Source of the DNA: Candidatus Woesearchaeota archaeon
GTDB taxonomy: Archaea > Nanobdellota > Nanobdellia > Woesearchaeales > UBA10216
Direction: 5' to 3'
Length of the DNA stretch: 22,995 nt
NCBI GenBank assembly: GCA_013331515.1
Contig: DUGG01000073.1
Location: 1 to 22,995, forward strand
Positions 1 through 5,559 of the stretch are shown here, piece by piece (positions within the stretch are counted from its first letter, which is position 1; each line of letters begins with the position of its first letter). Position numbers and translations under genes: made by a program. The notes under the pieces are model-generated. The model was given only the letters and a program-made list of their open reading frames with translations. It made no database searches and was not told the DNA's origin.

Positions 1-441
1 TGCAACGTCCGCCTCGCTTATCCTTGGCAGGCGAGGGCGTCCGCTCCCCTTTTCAAGCAGCCCTTCAAATTCCTCGGCAAGCAGGGTTTTTATCCTCAGC
101 AGCTTCGGCCTGTACTTTGTCTGGAAGATTATCCTCGCCTTTGCCCGTTGCTGGATTCGGTTGATGTATTCGCTGCTTGCGTGGGCATCAATGGGAACGG
201 CGATGATGCCTGTCAGGGTGCACGCGAGGAAGAACGCGCCCCATTCTGGCGAGTTCGGTGCCCAGATTATTGCCCTGTCCCCCTTCTTGATACCTTCGCT
301 TTGGAGGAGTGCGGCTGCCTTGAGTATTTTCCAGTGCAGCTCGCGGTAGCTGTACTTCAGCGTGCGGAATCCTGTCTTGCTTACTATTGCGGTTTTATCC
401 CTTTCGGGAAATTGCCTGATTATGCCAGCCAGCGTTGACAT
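1..441 (-). CDS. AMP-dependent acyl ligase (acyl-CoA/ACP synthetase), N-terminal part, cut by window edge
   Basis: The minus-strand frame starts at ATG 439-441 (MSTLAGIIRQFPERDKTAIV) and stays open for 147 codons to base 1, so the C-terminal part lies outside the window. Around residues 55-85 it shows the typical N-terminal adenylating-enzyme pattern: KKGDRAIIWAPNSPEWG, then LACTLTGIIAVPID. This matches long-chain fatty-acid ligases that activate a carboxylate with ATP and pass it to CoA or to an acyl carrier. The ATP-binding and adenylation motifs would lie further on and cannot be seen, so the substrate is open. The start lies only 2 nt after the acpS stop, so the two are probably co-transcribed; the pairing suggests acyl transfer to a phosphopantetheine carrier (inference). 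Confidence 0.85.
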   Translation of the reverse strand, partial: MSTLAGIIRQFPERDKTAIVSKTGFRTLKYSYRELHWKILKAAALLQSEGIKKGDRAIIWAPNSPEWGAFFLACTLTGIIAVPIDAHASSEYINRIQQRAKARIIFQTKYRPKLLRIKTLLAEEFEGLLEKGSGRPRLPRISEADVA

Positions 442-443
442 TT

Positions 444-755
444 TCACCATATTACAACAACAGCTACGGCGTATTCGCCGTCGTGGCTTATGCTCACTGA
501 CGGCTTTACCCTGCTTCCTGCAACGGATATGCCTGGTGCGCTGTTTTCCCCTGCCGTGACTTCAACAGAAAGCCATTCCGGGGCCTTCCCTGCCGCCTTG
601 AAGTAGGCCTCCTTTGCCGCGAATATCCCGGCAATATGTTCAAGGCGCTTGTCAGAAAGCTCGCTTGGATGAAAAACCTTCCTTGCGGCTTCAACGCTTC
701 TCAGCAATTTCTCTATCTTCTGTATGTGGACGATGTCAACACCGACAGATGCCAT
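444..755 (-). CDS. acpS: Holo-[acyl-carrier-protein] synthase (AcpS-type phosphopantetheinyl transferase)
   Basis: This 103-residue protein has the AcpS signatures: MASVGVDIVHIQKI at the N-terminus with the metal-binding Asp7, FHPSEL near residue 28, the IAGIFAAKEAYFKA block with metal-binding Glu49, and the C-terminal strand VSISHDGEYAVAVVV. AcpS moves 4'-phosphopantetheine from CoA to a carrier-protein serine. It is a little shorter than typical bacterial AcpS (about 120-125 residues) but keeps both metal ligands. It is the first gene of an operon with the acyl ligase (2-nt gap). The TATA element at 798-808, shared with the divergent tRNA gene, would give it a leader of roughly 20 nt. AcpS is unusual in archaea, so a bacterial origin is likely (inference). 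Confidence 0.9.
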   Translation of the reverse strand: MASVGVDIVHIQKIEKLLRSVEAARKVFHPSELSDKRLEHIAGIFAAKEAYFKAAGKAPEWLSVEVTAGENSAPGISVAGSRVKPSVSISHDGEYAVAVVVIW

Positions 756-797
756 TTCCGGTCAGGGCAACCTTCTGCCTTATGAAGCTTTCCACAA

Positions 798-808
798 ATA
801 TTTATAAA
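798..808. promoter_or_regulatory. Divergent TATA box between acpS and the initiator tRNA gene
   Basis: The sequence ATATTTATAAA contains the palindrome TTTATAAA (801-808), centred at 804.5. The first base of the mature tRNA (833) is 28.5 bp downstream, the normal archaeal TATA-to-start distance, so the tRNA precursor probably has almost no leader. Being palindromic, the same box could also serve acpS on the other strand. Confidence 0.6.
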
Positions 809-847
809 CAGGTCCAAGTTTGTCAATAGTATAGCGGGGTAGGGCAG

Positions 848-879
848 AGGGTAGTAGCTTTCTGCTATTAACCGCCTAA
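848..879 (+). other. tRNA intron 1 (D-loop, after position 15), 32 nt
   Basis: Excision joins A846-G847 to C880-C881, giving the standard archaeal initiator D-loop. GGGC (842-845) pairs with GCCT (874-877), flanked by 3-nt bulges AG|A (846-848) and AA|C (878-880), each cut after the second base. An inner hairpin (849-858 with 864-873) has a 5-nt loop. The outer helix is weak, so this is a relaxed motif. Confidence 0.75.
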
Positions 880-895
880 CCAGGAGTGCCCGGTG

Positions 896-919
896 TAGCA
901 GAGACCTGCTGCTTCGGAA
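896..919 (+). other. tRNA intron 2 (position 29/30), 24 nt
   Basis: This is a good bulge-helix-bulge. The central helix is C890-C891-G892-G893 with T914-C915-G916-G917. The bulges are TG|T (894-896) and AA|G (918-920). The inner stem AGCAG (897-901) pairs with CTGCT (909-913). Outer pairs G921-C889 and C922-G888 complete the motif. Excision restores the 5-bp anticodon stem GTGGG/CCCAC. Confidence 0.8.
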
Positions 920-927
920 GGCTCATA

Positions 928-945
928 ACCACTTTTGGTTGGGAG
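928..945 (+). other. tRNA intron 3 (canonical position 37/38), 18 nt
   Basis: The central helix pairs loop bases C922-T923-C924-A925 with T940-G941-G942-G943. The bulges are TA|A (926-928) and AG|A (944-946). Outer pairs are G921-C947 and G920-C948. The inner stem is only C929-C930 with G937-G938. This is the usual archaeal intron site and a very short intron. Confidence 0.75.
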
Positions 946-953
946 ACCCACAG

Positions 954-984
954 AATGTGGACGCGCGAGTTTCCACATGTTTAA
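954..984 (+). other. tRNA intron 4 (variable loop, 45/46), 31 nt
   Basis: A strong 7-bp hairpin, AATGTGGA-type (955-961 with 972-978), fills the intron. Excision between G953|A954 and A984|G985 yields the canonical variable loop AGGTC. The central helix has only two clear pairs (C951-G979, A950-T980), so the junction could shift by a base or two. This is the least certain of the five. Confidence 0.65.
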
Positions 985-998
985 GTCGGAAGTTCAAA

Positions 999-1030
999 GT
1001 TTGGAGTACGCTTTGTACCCCGAGAGAAAG
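999..1030 (+). other. tRNA intron 5 (T-loop, 59/60), 32 nt
   Basis: The outer helix is the T-stem GGAAG/CTTCC (988-992, 1032-1036). The bulges are AA|G (997-999) and AG|T (1029-1031). Central helix pairs are T993-A1028, T994-A1027 and C995-G1026, plus one A-A mismatch. The inner stem runs from 1000 to 1024, ending in GTAC (1006-1009) with GTAC (1015-1018). Excision restores the T-loop TTCAAAT. Confidence 0.8.
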
Positions 1031-1044
1031 TCTTCCCCCCGCTA

Positions 1045-1054
1045 TTATTTTTTT
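1045..1054 (+). terminator. T-rich terminator of the tRNA gene
   Basis: Right after the discriminator base comes TTATTTTTTT, ending in seven T residues. This is typical of archaeal intrinsic termination. Confidence 0.55.
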
Positions 1055-1060
1055 AGGAAC

Positions 1061-1070
1061 AATTTTAAAC
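1061..1070 (+). promoter_or_regulatory. TATA-like box of the ABC transporter operon
   Basis: AATTTTAAAC is centred 26-27 bp before the ATG at 1092. This suggests a leaderless transcript starting at or next to the start codon. Confidence 0.5.
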
Positions 1071-1091
1071 TGTTGAAAAATTTCTGTTACA

Positions 1092-1835
1092 ATGGCAATA
1101 ATCAGCATCTCCCGCGTTTCCAAGCAGTTTGGCAGCCGCGGTGATGGTGGGAAAAAGGAGAAGTTCTACGCCCTGAAGGATGTTTCATTGAAGATTGAGG
1201 AAGGGGAAATATTCGGCATTCTCGGGCCAAACGGCGCTGGGAAGACCACGCTCTTGAACATTGCCCTGGGAATTGTTTACCCTGATTCCGGGAATGTGTC
1301 TGTTTTTGGCTGTGACGTCATAAACGGCAAGGTTGTGCAGGGCATAAGCTACGTTTCCGGTGAGGAGCGCTTTCACTGGGCGCTTACACCATCTGACGTG
1401 CTGACGTTTGGCTGCATCCTGCATGGGCTGGGCAGGTCTGAGCGCAGGCACAGGAGGGATGAGCTGCTGGCGCTTTTCGGCCTTGATAAGGTTGCGAAGA
1501 GCAGGTTTGACGTGCTCTCTACCGGTGAAAAGATGCGCCTTGCTTTCGCTTATGCGCTTATTAACAGGCCGAAGCTGCTGCTGCTTGATGAACCGACAAT
1601 TGGCCTCGATCCGGACATAGCCATAACGGTCAGGAAGGAGATTAAGCGCATCAACGGTGAACTGGGCGCTACAATCGTGCTCACCAGCCATTATATGCGT
1701 GAGGTTGAGCAGCTTTGCGGCAGGATTGCATTCATCAACAGAGGAAAAATCATGCAGGTAGCGAAAGTTTCGGAGATAAGGAAAAGGCATGCCGGCCTTG
1801 ATGCATACTTTGTGAAGATGGTTGGTCAAAGATGA
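1092..1835 (+). CDS. ABC-2 type exporter, ATP-binding protein
   Basis: This 247-residue ATPase has the Walker A motif GPNGAGKT (45-52), the signature LSTGEKMR (142-149), Walker B LLLLDEP (162-168), the D-loop GLDP and the switch His at about 200 (TSH). The Q-loop region (SYVSGEERFHW) has no obvious glutamine; a Glu may take its place. It powers the permease encoded next, whose ATG overlaps this stop by 4 bp. The substrate cannot be told; the closest style is the drug, lipid or polysaccharide exporters of the ABC-2 group. The start is supported by the TATA-like box 27 bp upstream. Confidence 0.92.
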   Translation: MAIISISRVSKQFGSRGDGGKKEKFYALKDVSLKIEEGEIFGILGPNGAGKTTLLNIALGIVYPDSGNVSVFGCDVINGKVVQGISYVSGEERFHWALTPSDVLTFGCILHGLGRSERRHRRDELLALFGLDKVAKSRFDVLSTGEKMRLAFAYALINRPKLLLLDEPTIGLDPDIAITVRKEIKRINGELGATIVLTSHYMREVEQLCGRIAFINRGKIMQVAKVSEIRKRHAGLDAYFVKMVGQR

Positions 1836-2599
1836 ACGTTGGAAGGATTTTGGCATTGGTGTATCGTGATCTGCTCATTATCAGGCGATCGAAGTGGCGC
1901 CTGGTTGAGATATTTTATTTTCCGCTCACAACCATGCTGATGTGGGGTTTTTATGCGTCATATTCGGCGTCTTTTGCTTTTGAGGCGGGCCTTCTTGTGC
2001 TGGTAATCAGCCTGTTTTGGAATTTTGCCTATGTCGCGCAGAGCACTGTGAACATGCAGATGATGGAGGATGTCTGGTTTGGCAGCCTTAAGCAGTTGTT
2101 TCTGTCAGGAGTTTCTGAAGTTGAGTATGTTGCCGCGAGGATATTCACTGCAACTGTTGTTTCGGCTCCGGTCCTTGCCCTGATGGCGGCCGTGGCTTTC
2201 TTTTCGGGATGGGACTTTTTAAGTGAGCTTCCTCTCGTGGCTGCCATCTCGGCTTTGACGCTTTTGACCTCGCTGGCGATGGCTGTGCTGATAACAGGCA
2301 TGATTGTTGTTCTTGGAAGGGGGTATGGCTTCCTTTCATGGACGGCCTTGCAGGCATTCGTGCTGCTGTCAGCCCCTTTCTTCCCAAGGGAAGTCTTTCC
2401 CGGCTTCCTCCAGCCAGTCTCGGCAGTAATGCCATACACTTATATTTTTGAGGCTGCACGAAACCTTGCCTTGGGTTCACCTGTCGGCTTGTGGAAGCCA
2501 ACTCTTGTGGCAGCGGCCTATTTTGTTTTCGTATGGCCCGTTTACATTTTCTGCTTCAGGCTGGCCAGGAAAAACGGGAATCTTGTCAAGCTGGCATAA
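1832..2599 (+). CDS. ABC-2 type exporter, permease
   Basis: This 255-residue integral membrane protein has about six hydrophobic segments (roughly residues 26-45, 48-70, 105-127, 135-160, 168-190 and 224-245). A short amphipathic N-terminus (VYRDLLIIRRSKWRLVEIF) precedes the first, as is usual for ABC-2 permeases. Its ATG sits inside an ATGA overlap with the ATPase gene, so translation is probably coupled. Together the two form a full exporter, probably as a dimer of each subunit. Confidence 0.9.
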   Translation: MNVGRILALVYRDLLIIRRSKWRLVEIFYFPLTTMLMWGFYASYSASFAFEAGLLVLVISLFWNFAYVAQSTVNMQMMEDVWFGSLKQLFLSGVSEVEYVAARIFTATVVSAPVLALMAAVAFFSGWDFLSELPLVAAISALTLLTSLAMAVLITGMIVVLGRGYGFLSWTALQAFVLLSAPFFPREVFPGFLQPVSAVMPYTYIFEAARNLALGSPVGLWKPTLVAAAYFVFVWPVYIFCFRLARKNGNLVKLA

Positions 2600-2600
2600 G

Positions 2601-2610
2601 AAATAAAAAC
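2601..2610 (+). promoter_or_regulatory. TATA-like box of rnhB
   Basis: AAATAAAAAC lies just after the permease stop and is centred about 27 bp before the ATG at 2632. This supports that start over upstream in-frame codons that lie inside the permease gene. Confidence 0.45.
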
Positions 2611-2631
2611 AGCGGCGCATGGGTGTTTCTG

Positions 2632-3324
2632 ATGGTTCTTGTGTGTGGGATTGACGAAGCCGGAAAGGGTTGCATCATAGGGCCGCTTGTGATGGCTGGC
2701 ATTCTTACGGATGACGCGGGGGTTGAGGAACTTAAGAAAATTGAAGTTAAGGACTCCAAGCTTCTCTCTGCCGGGCAGCGGCAGCAGCTGTTTGGGAAAA
2801 TTATCGATATTGTAGAGTCATATAAGATTATTCCTGTCACGCCTGCCGAGATAGATGCTGCTGTCCAGTCAACCGACGGCATGAACCTCAACTGGCTGGA
2901 GGCTCACAAGGCAGCCGATATAGTCAATTTCCTGAAGCCTGAAAAGGCAATTGTTGACTGCCCCAGCCCCAACATTAAAGCTTACAGGCAATACCTTCTG
3001 CGGCTTGTTGATAATAAAAAGATGGACGTGATTGTTGAGCACAAGGCTGACGTGAACTGGCCTGCTGTTTCTGCGGCATCAATACTTGCTAAAGTGACTA
3101 GGGATGCTGAAGTTGAGAAAATCAGGCAGGCAGTTGGCGATGATTTCGGCAGCGGCTACATGCACGACCCAAAAACTGTTGAATTTTTTAAGAAGGGTTT
3201 TGAGGCTTATCCCGGCATTTTCAGGAAGAGCTGGGCGCCTTACAGGAAGCTGGCAAGCGACAGGCTGCAGAGGAGGATTGGCGAATTTCAGGAGAGCAAC
3301 CTGAGAATGAATGAAAAGAAATAA
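2632..3324 (+). CDS. rnhB: Ribonuclease HII
   Basis: This 230-residue protein cleaves the RNA strand of RNA/DNA hybrids. The four metal-binding carboxylates are visible: Asp8 and Glu9 in GIDEAGKG, Asp109 in AIVDCP, and Asp140 in HKADVNWP. The family blocks VSAASILAKVTRD and GSGYMHDPKT follow. The frame is open further upstream, to 2491, but that part overlaps the permease and has no family similarity. The start at 2632 fits the TATA-like box at 2601-2610. The last 35 residues are a basic tail beyond the catalytic core. Confidence 0.93.
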   Translation: MVLVCGIDEAGKGCIIGPLVMAGILTDDAGVEELKKIEVKDSKLLSAGQRQQLFGKIIDIVESYKIIPVTPAEIDAAVQSTDGMNLNWLEAHKAADIVNFLKPEKAIVDCPSPNIKAYRQYLLRLVDNKKMDVIVEHKADVNWPAVSAASILAKVTRDAEVEKIRQAVGDDFGSGYMHDPKTVEFFKKGFEAYPGIFRKSWAPYRKLASDRLQRRIGEFQESNLRMNEKK

Positions 3325-3328
3325 AAAG
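3319..3328 (+). promoter_or_regulatory. TATA-like box before the TRASH-domain gene
   Basis: AAATAAAAAG overlaps the rnhB stop and is centred 28 bp before the GTG at 3352. It closely resembles the rnhB box at 2601-2610. Confidence 0.35.
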
Positions 3329-3351
3329 CAGCGGAAGCTGGGCTGTGAAAG

Positions 3352-3648
3352 GTGGTTATTGTGGAAAAAAGCAATGATGACAACGGGTTTGATGATGCCG
3401 CTGAGCCGGAAGAGGAGAATGACATTTACGAGGAGGAGAAAGCCGAGGAACAGGAGGAGAATGACGAGATAAGCCCGACAGAGGAAGCGTTCATGGAGGG
3501 CTATGATGAGGAGGAAAAGGTGGCTGAATGCGCCCTGTGCAGGAAGCCGCTCCTACAGGTTAAGGGCGCTGTGGAGAGAGAGTTCAAGGGCAGGCACTAC
3601 CGCTTTTGCTCGGAAAAGTGCTCAAATGGTTACAAGTTCGGGAAGTGA
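3352..3648 (+). CDS. Small acidic protein with a C-terminal TRASH-like metal-binding domain
   Basis: This protein has 98 residues. The first 55 or so are very acidic (runs of Glu and Asp, probably disordered). The last 40 carry ECALCRKPL, then HYRFCSEKCSNGYKF, a spaced Cys-Cys pattern like the TRASH/YHS zinc-finger group. Such domains bind metal ions and are common in archaeal metal sensors and carriers, but there is no DNA-binding domain here. Two GTG starts are possible. GTG 3352 fits the TATA-like box 27 bp upstream; GTG 3361 has GGTGG at 3351-3355 as a possible ribosome site. The role is unknown. Confidence 0.75.
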   Translation: MVIVEKSNDDNGFDDAAEPEEENDIYEEEKAEEQEENDEISPTEEAFMEGYDEEEKVAECALCRKPLLQVKGAVEREFKGRHYRFCSEKCSNGYKFGK

Positions 3649-3666
3649 CCATTGCGAAAGCTAAAA

Positions 3667-3677
3667 CTTTTATATAG
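3667..3677 (+). promoter_or_regulatory. TATA box of the VWA/MoxR operon
   Basis: CTTTTATATAG begins 30 bp before the ATG at 3697. It is probably the main promoter of the six-gene operon, giving a leaderless message. Confidence 0.6.
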
Positions 3678-3696
3678 GCAATAGCAAAAGCAAGTT

Positions 3697-5559
3697 ATGC
3701 CTTTCAGGAATCCTGCCGGACTGTTTGCTCTTCTTGCCGTGATTCCCCTGATTCTCCTTTACATGCGGCGCCCAAGGCCAAAGGAGCGCACCATCCCCAG
3801 TCTGATGTTTTTCATGAAGGACGCTGGCGTCACGAGGTTTTCCACCCTTTTCAGGCAGATAGTCAAGAATCTCATATTCCTGCTCCAGTTTGGAGCCATA
3901 CTGGCGGCAGCTTTTGCTGTAGCTTCCCCGTTTTTTGAGAGCGAAAACGCCGCTCTGGCCACACACACTGTCCTTGTTATTGACTCTTCAGCCAGCATGG
4001 GTGCGCTCATCAAGGGCGCTCCGGACACAAGGCTTGACAAGGCGGTTGACATGGCTGCCGGGCAGCTTCAGGGCGGGATTAGCATTGTCCTGGCTGAAAA
4101 CATTCCTGTTGTTGTACTTGAGAAGGGGACAGCGGGCGAGGCGAGGAAGGTTCTCTCTGCACTTCGGCCCAGGGCTACCGATACGCATCTTGGGGATGCC
4201 ATTACTGCTGCAGGCGAGTTGATTGGGGATAAGGCTGCAAAGAGCCGGGTTGTTGTGGTGAGTGATTTCCAGGCAAATCAGGGAACGGACGTGATTGTTG
4301 CCAAAAGGGCGCTCTCTGCGAGGGGAATCGTGATTGATCTCGTCAGTGTTCTTGGCCCTGACAAAAGCGCAGTAAGCGGGCTGAGCAACGTCGGCTTTGT
4401 CGGGCTGGAAATAAACAAGTACCAGACCACGGCCTTTGTGAGGAACTATGATGATGCTCAGAAGGCAGTTGATGTGAAGGTTGCTGGCGGGAAAAGCGTG
4501 CTTGCCGAGAAGCAGATGGTCATTGAGCCAAGGTCTGTTGAGCCTGTGGTGTTCGACACCCTTAACGGCAAGGTGGAGCTTGCCATCATGCAGGATGATG
4601 ATCTCGCGGTTGACAACAGGCTTTACATAAGCTCTCCGGCAAGGAGGATAAGGGCGCTCCTGATAACAAATTCAGACTCAAGCTATGTGATGGCAGCCCT
4701 TAAGTCACTGCCGACAGTTGACGTGGAGCTTGCCTTTCCCCCGGTCATCAAGGGGTTTGACTACGATGTGATTATTATCCATAATGTGAGCAGGGAACTG
4801 ATGCTTCCGGGATTTTACAGGGAGATAAACCGGGTTGTCTCAAACGGGACAGGGCTTGTCGTGATGGCCCAGGACGGTTTTGGCGAAGTGGCATCGCAGC
4901 TTGGCATGCCTCTCAGGATTGGTGGCCAGGGAAACCTGTCAAGGGCGGATGTGAAGGTTGTGAATCGGCTGACGAACGGAATTGATTTTGGGGTTGTCAC
5001 GGATTATGTTATTGCAAGCACATCAGTAGCCGAGGGAGCTGAAAGGGGGATGGCCGTGCTCGTCTCTGCCGATGACGGGAGCCCGCTCCTGAGCGTCTAC
5101 TCGCACGGGAATGGGTTTGCTGCTTATTACGGCTTCCTGGATGACAAGGCCACTGTCAAGTCCTCCTATATCTACCCTGTCTTCTGGGACAACCTGCTGG
5201 AATTCTTGACTGGAACAGAGGACATAGCCGGTTTTAATTTTGAGACTGGCAGGATTGATGTTGTTGGCGAGCAGGAAGTTGCCACTCCCAGCGGCAGTGT
5301 GACGACTTCAAGCGTGTTTTTTGACGAGGCAGGATTTTACTCGTTCGGAGGCAAAACCATAGCTGCCAACCTGCTGAGCAGCGAGGAGTCAGACATAAGG
5401 TCTGAGACGGCGTTTGAAGTTGCCGCTGAGGATGCCCTGCTGGTCACGTCAGTGGCGCAGGAAAAGGGCGAGGTGGCGCTTGACGGCAAGCTTATAGCCG
5501 GAGCGATCCTGCTTGTGCTAGCTGAACTCCTGCTTATCAAAATTAGGGGGGATCTCTGA
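3697..5559 (+). CDS. BatA-like membrane protein with a VWA domain
   Basis: This 620-residue protein starts with the BatA/aerotolerance N-terminal pattern: a membrane helix (FRNPAGLFALLAVIPLILLY), a basic loop ending in TIPSLMFF, and a second helix (about residues 62-83). A VWA domain follows, with an intact metal site in VIDSSASMG (about 93-101). The rest (about 200-590) is extracytoplasmic-type beta-rich sequence plus a Rossmann-like stretch (RIRALLITNSDSS; DYDVIIIHNVS). A last helix (about 598-615) sits near the C-terminus. It is probably an anchored metal-dependent adhesion or assembly module working with MoxR. The stop overlaps the next ATG by one base. Confidence 0.85.
   Translation: MPFRNPAGLFALLAVIPLILLYMRRPRPKERTIPSLMFFMKDAGVTRFSTLFRQIVKNLIFLLQFGAILAAAFAVASPFFESENAALATHTVLVIDSSASMGALIKGAPDTRLDKAVDMAAGQLQGGISIVLAENIPVVVLEKGTAGEARKVLSALRPRATDTHLGDAITAAGELIGDKAAKSRVVVVSDFQANQGTDVIVAKRALSARGIVIDLVSVLGPDKSAVSGLSNVGFVGLEINKYQTTAFVRNYDDAQKAVDVKVAGGKSVLAEKQMVIEPRSVEPVVFDTLNGKVELAIMQDDDLAVDNRLYISSPARRIRALLITNSDSSYVMAALKSLPTVDVELAFPPVIKGFDYDVIIIHNVSRELMLPGFYREINRVVSNGTGLVVMAQDGFGEVASQLGMPLRIGGQGNLSRADVKVVNRLTNGIDFGVVTDYVIASTSVAEGAERGMAVLVSADDGSPLLSVYSHGNGFAAYYGFLDDKATVKSSYIYPVFWDNLLEFLTGTEDIAGFNFETGRIDVVGEQEVATPSGSVTTSSVFFDEAGFYSFGGKTIAANLLSSEESDIRSETAFEVAAEDALLVTSVAQEKGEVALDGKLIAGAILLVLAELLLIKIRGDL

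Larger units (their letters stand above)
833..1044 (+). tRNA. Initiator tRNA-Met (anticodon CAT) interrupted by five predicted introns
   Basis: Acceptor arms AGCGGGG (833-839) and CCCCGCT (1037-1043) pair over 7 bp, with discriminator A1044 and no encoded CCA. Mature parts: T840 A841; D-arm GGGC (842-845), loop AG (846-847) joined to CCAGGAGT (880-887), GCCC (888-891); G892; anticodon stem GTG (893-895) plus GG (920-921); loop CTCATA (922-927) plus A946; CCCAC (947-951); variable loop AG (952-953) plus GTC (985-987); T-arm GGAAG (988-992), TTCAAA (993-998) plus T1031, CTTCC (1032-1036). This gives 75 nt: 212 minus 137 intron bases. Initiator hallmarks are the A1:U72 pair, three G:C pairs at 29-31:39-41, and the CCAGGAG D-loop. 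Transcription probably starts from the TATA box at 801-808 and ends in the T-run at 1048-1054. Family identity is firm; exact junctions are inferred from folding. Confidence 0.9.

Noticed and set aside
148..438. Plus-strand frame opposite the acyl ligase
   Set aside because: It is a shadow of the minus-strand ligase, whose protein has clear family motifs; the plus-strand product has none.
833..1044. A non-tRNA structured RNA (for example SRP or RNase P RNA) or simply a two-intron tRNA
   Set aside because: The acceptor, D, anticodon and T arms all reassemble exactly with initiator features. Fewer than five introns leaves unmatched extra bases in the D-loop, anticodon stem, anticodon loop, variable loop or T-loop.
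1185..1856. 223-residue minus-strand frame over the ABC ATPase gene
   Set aside because: It lies opposite a protein with complete ABC motifs, and its own product shows no recognisable domain.
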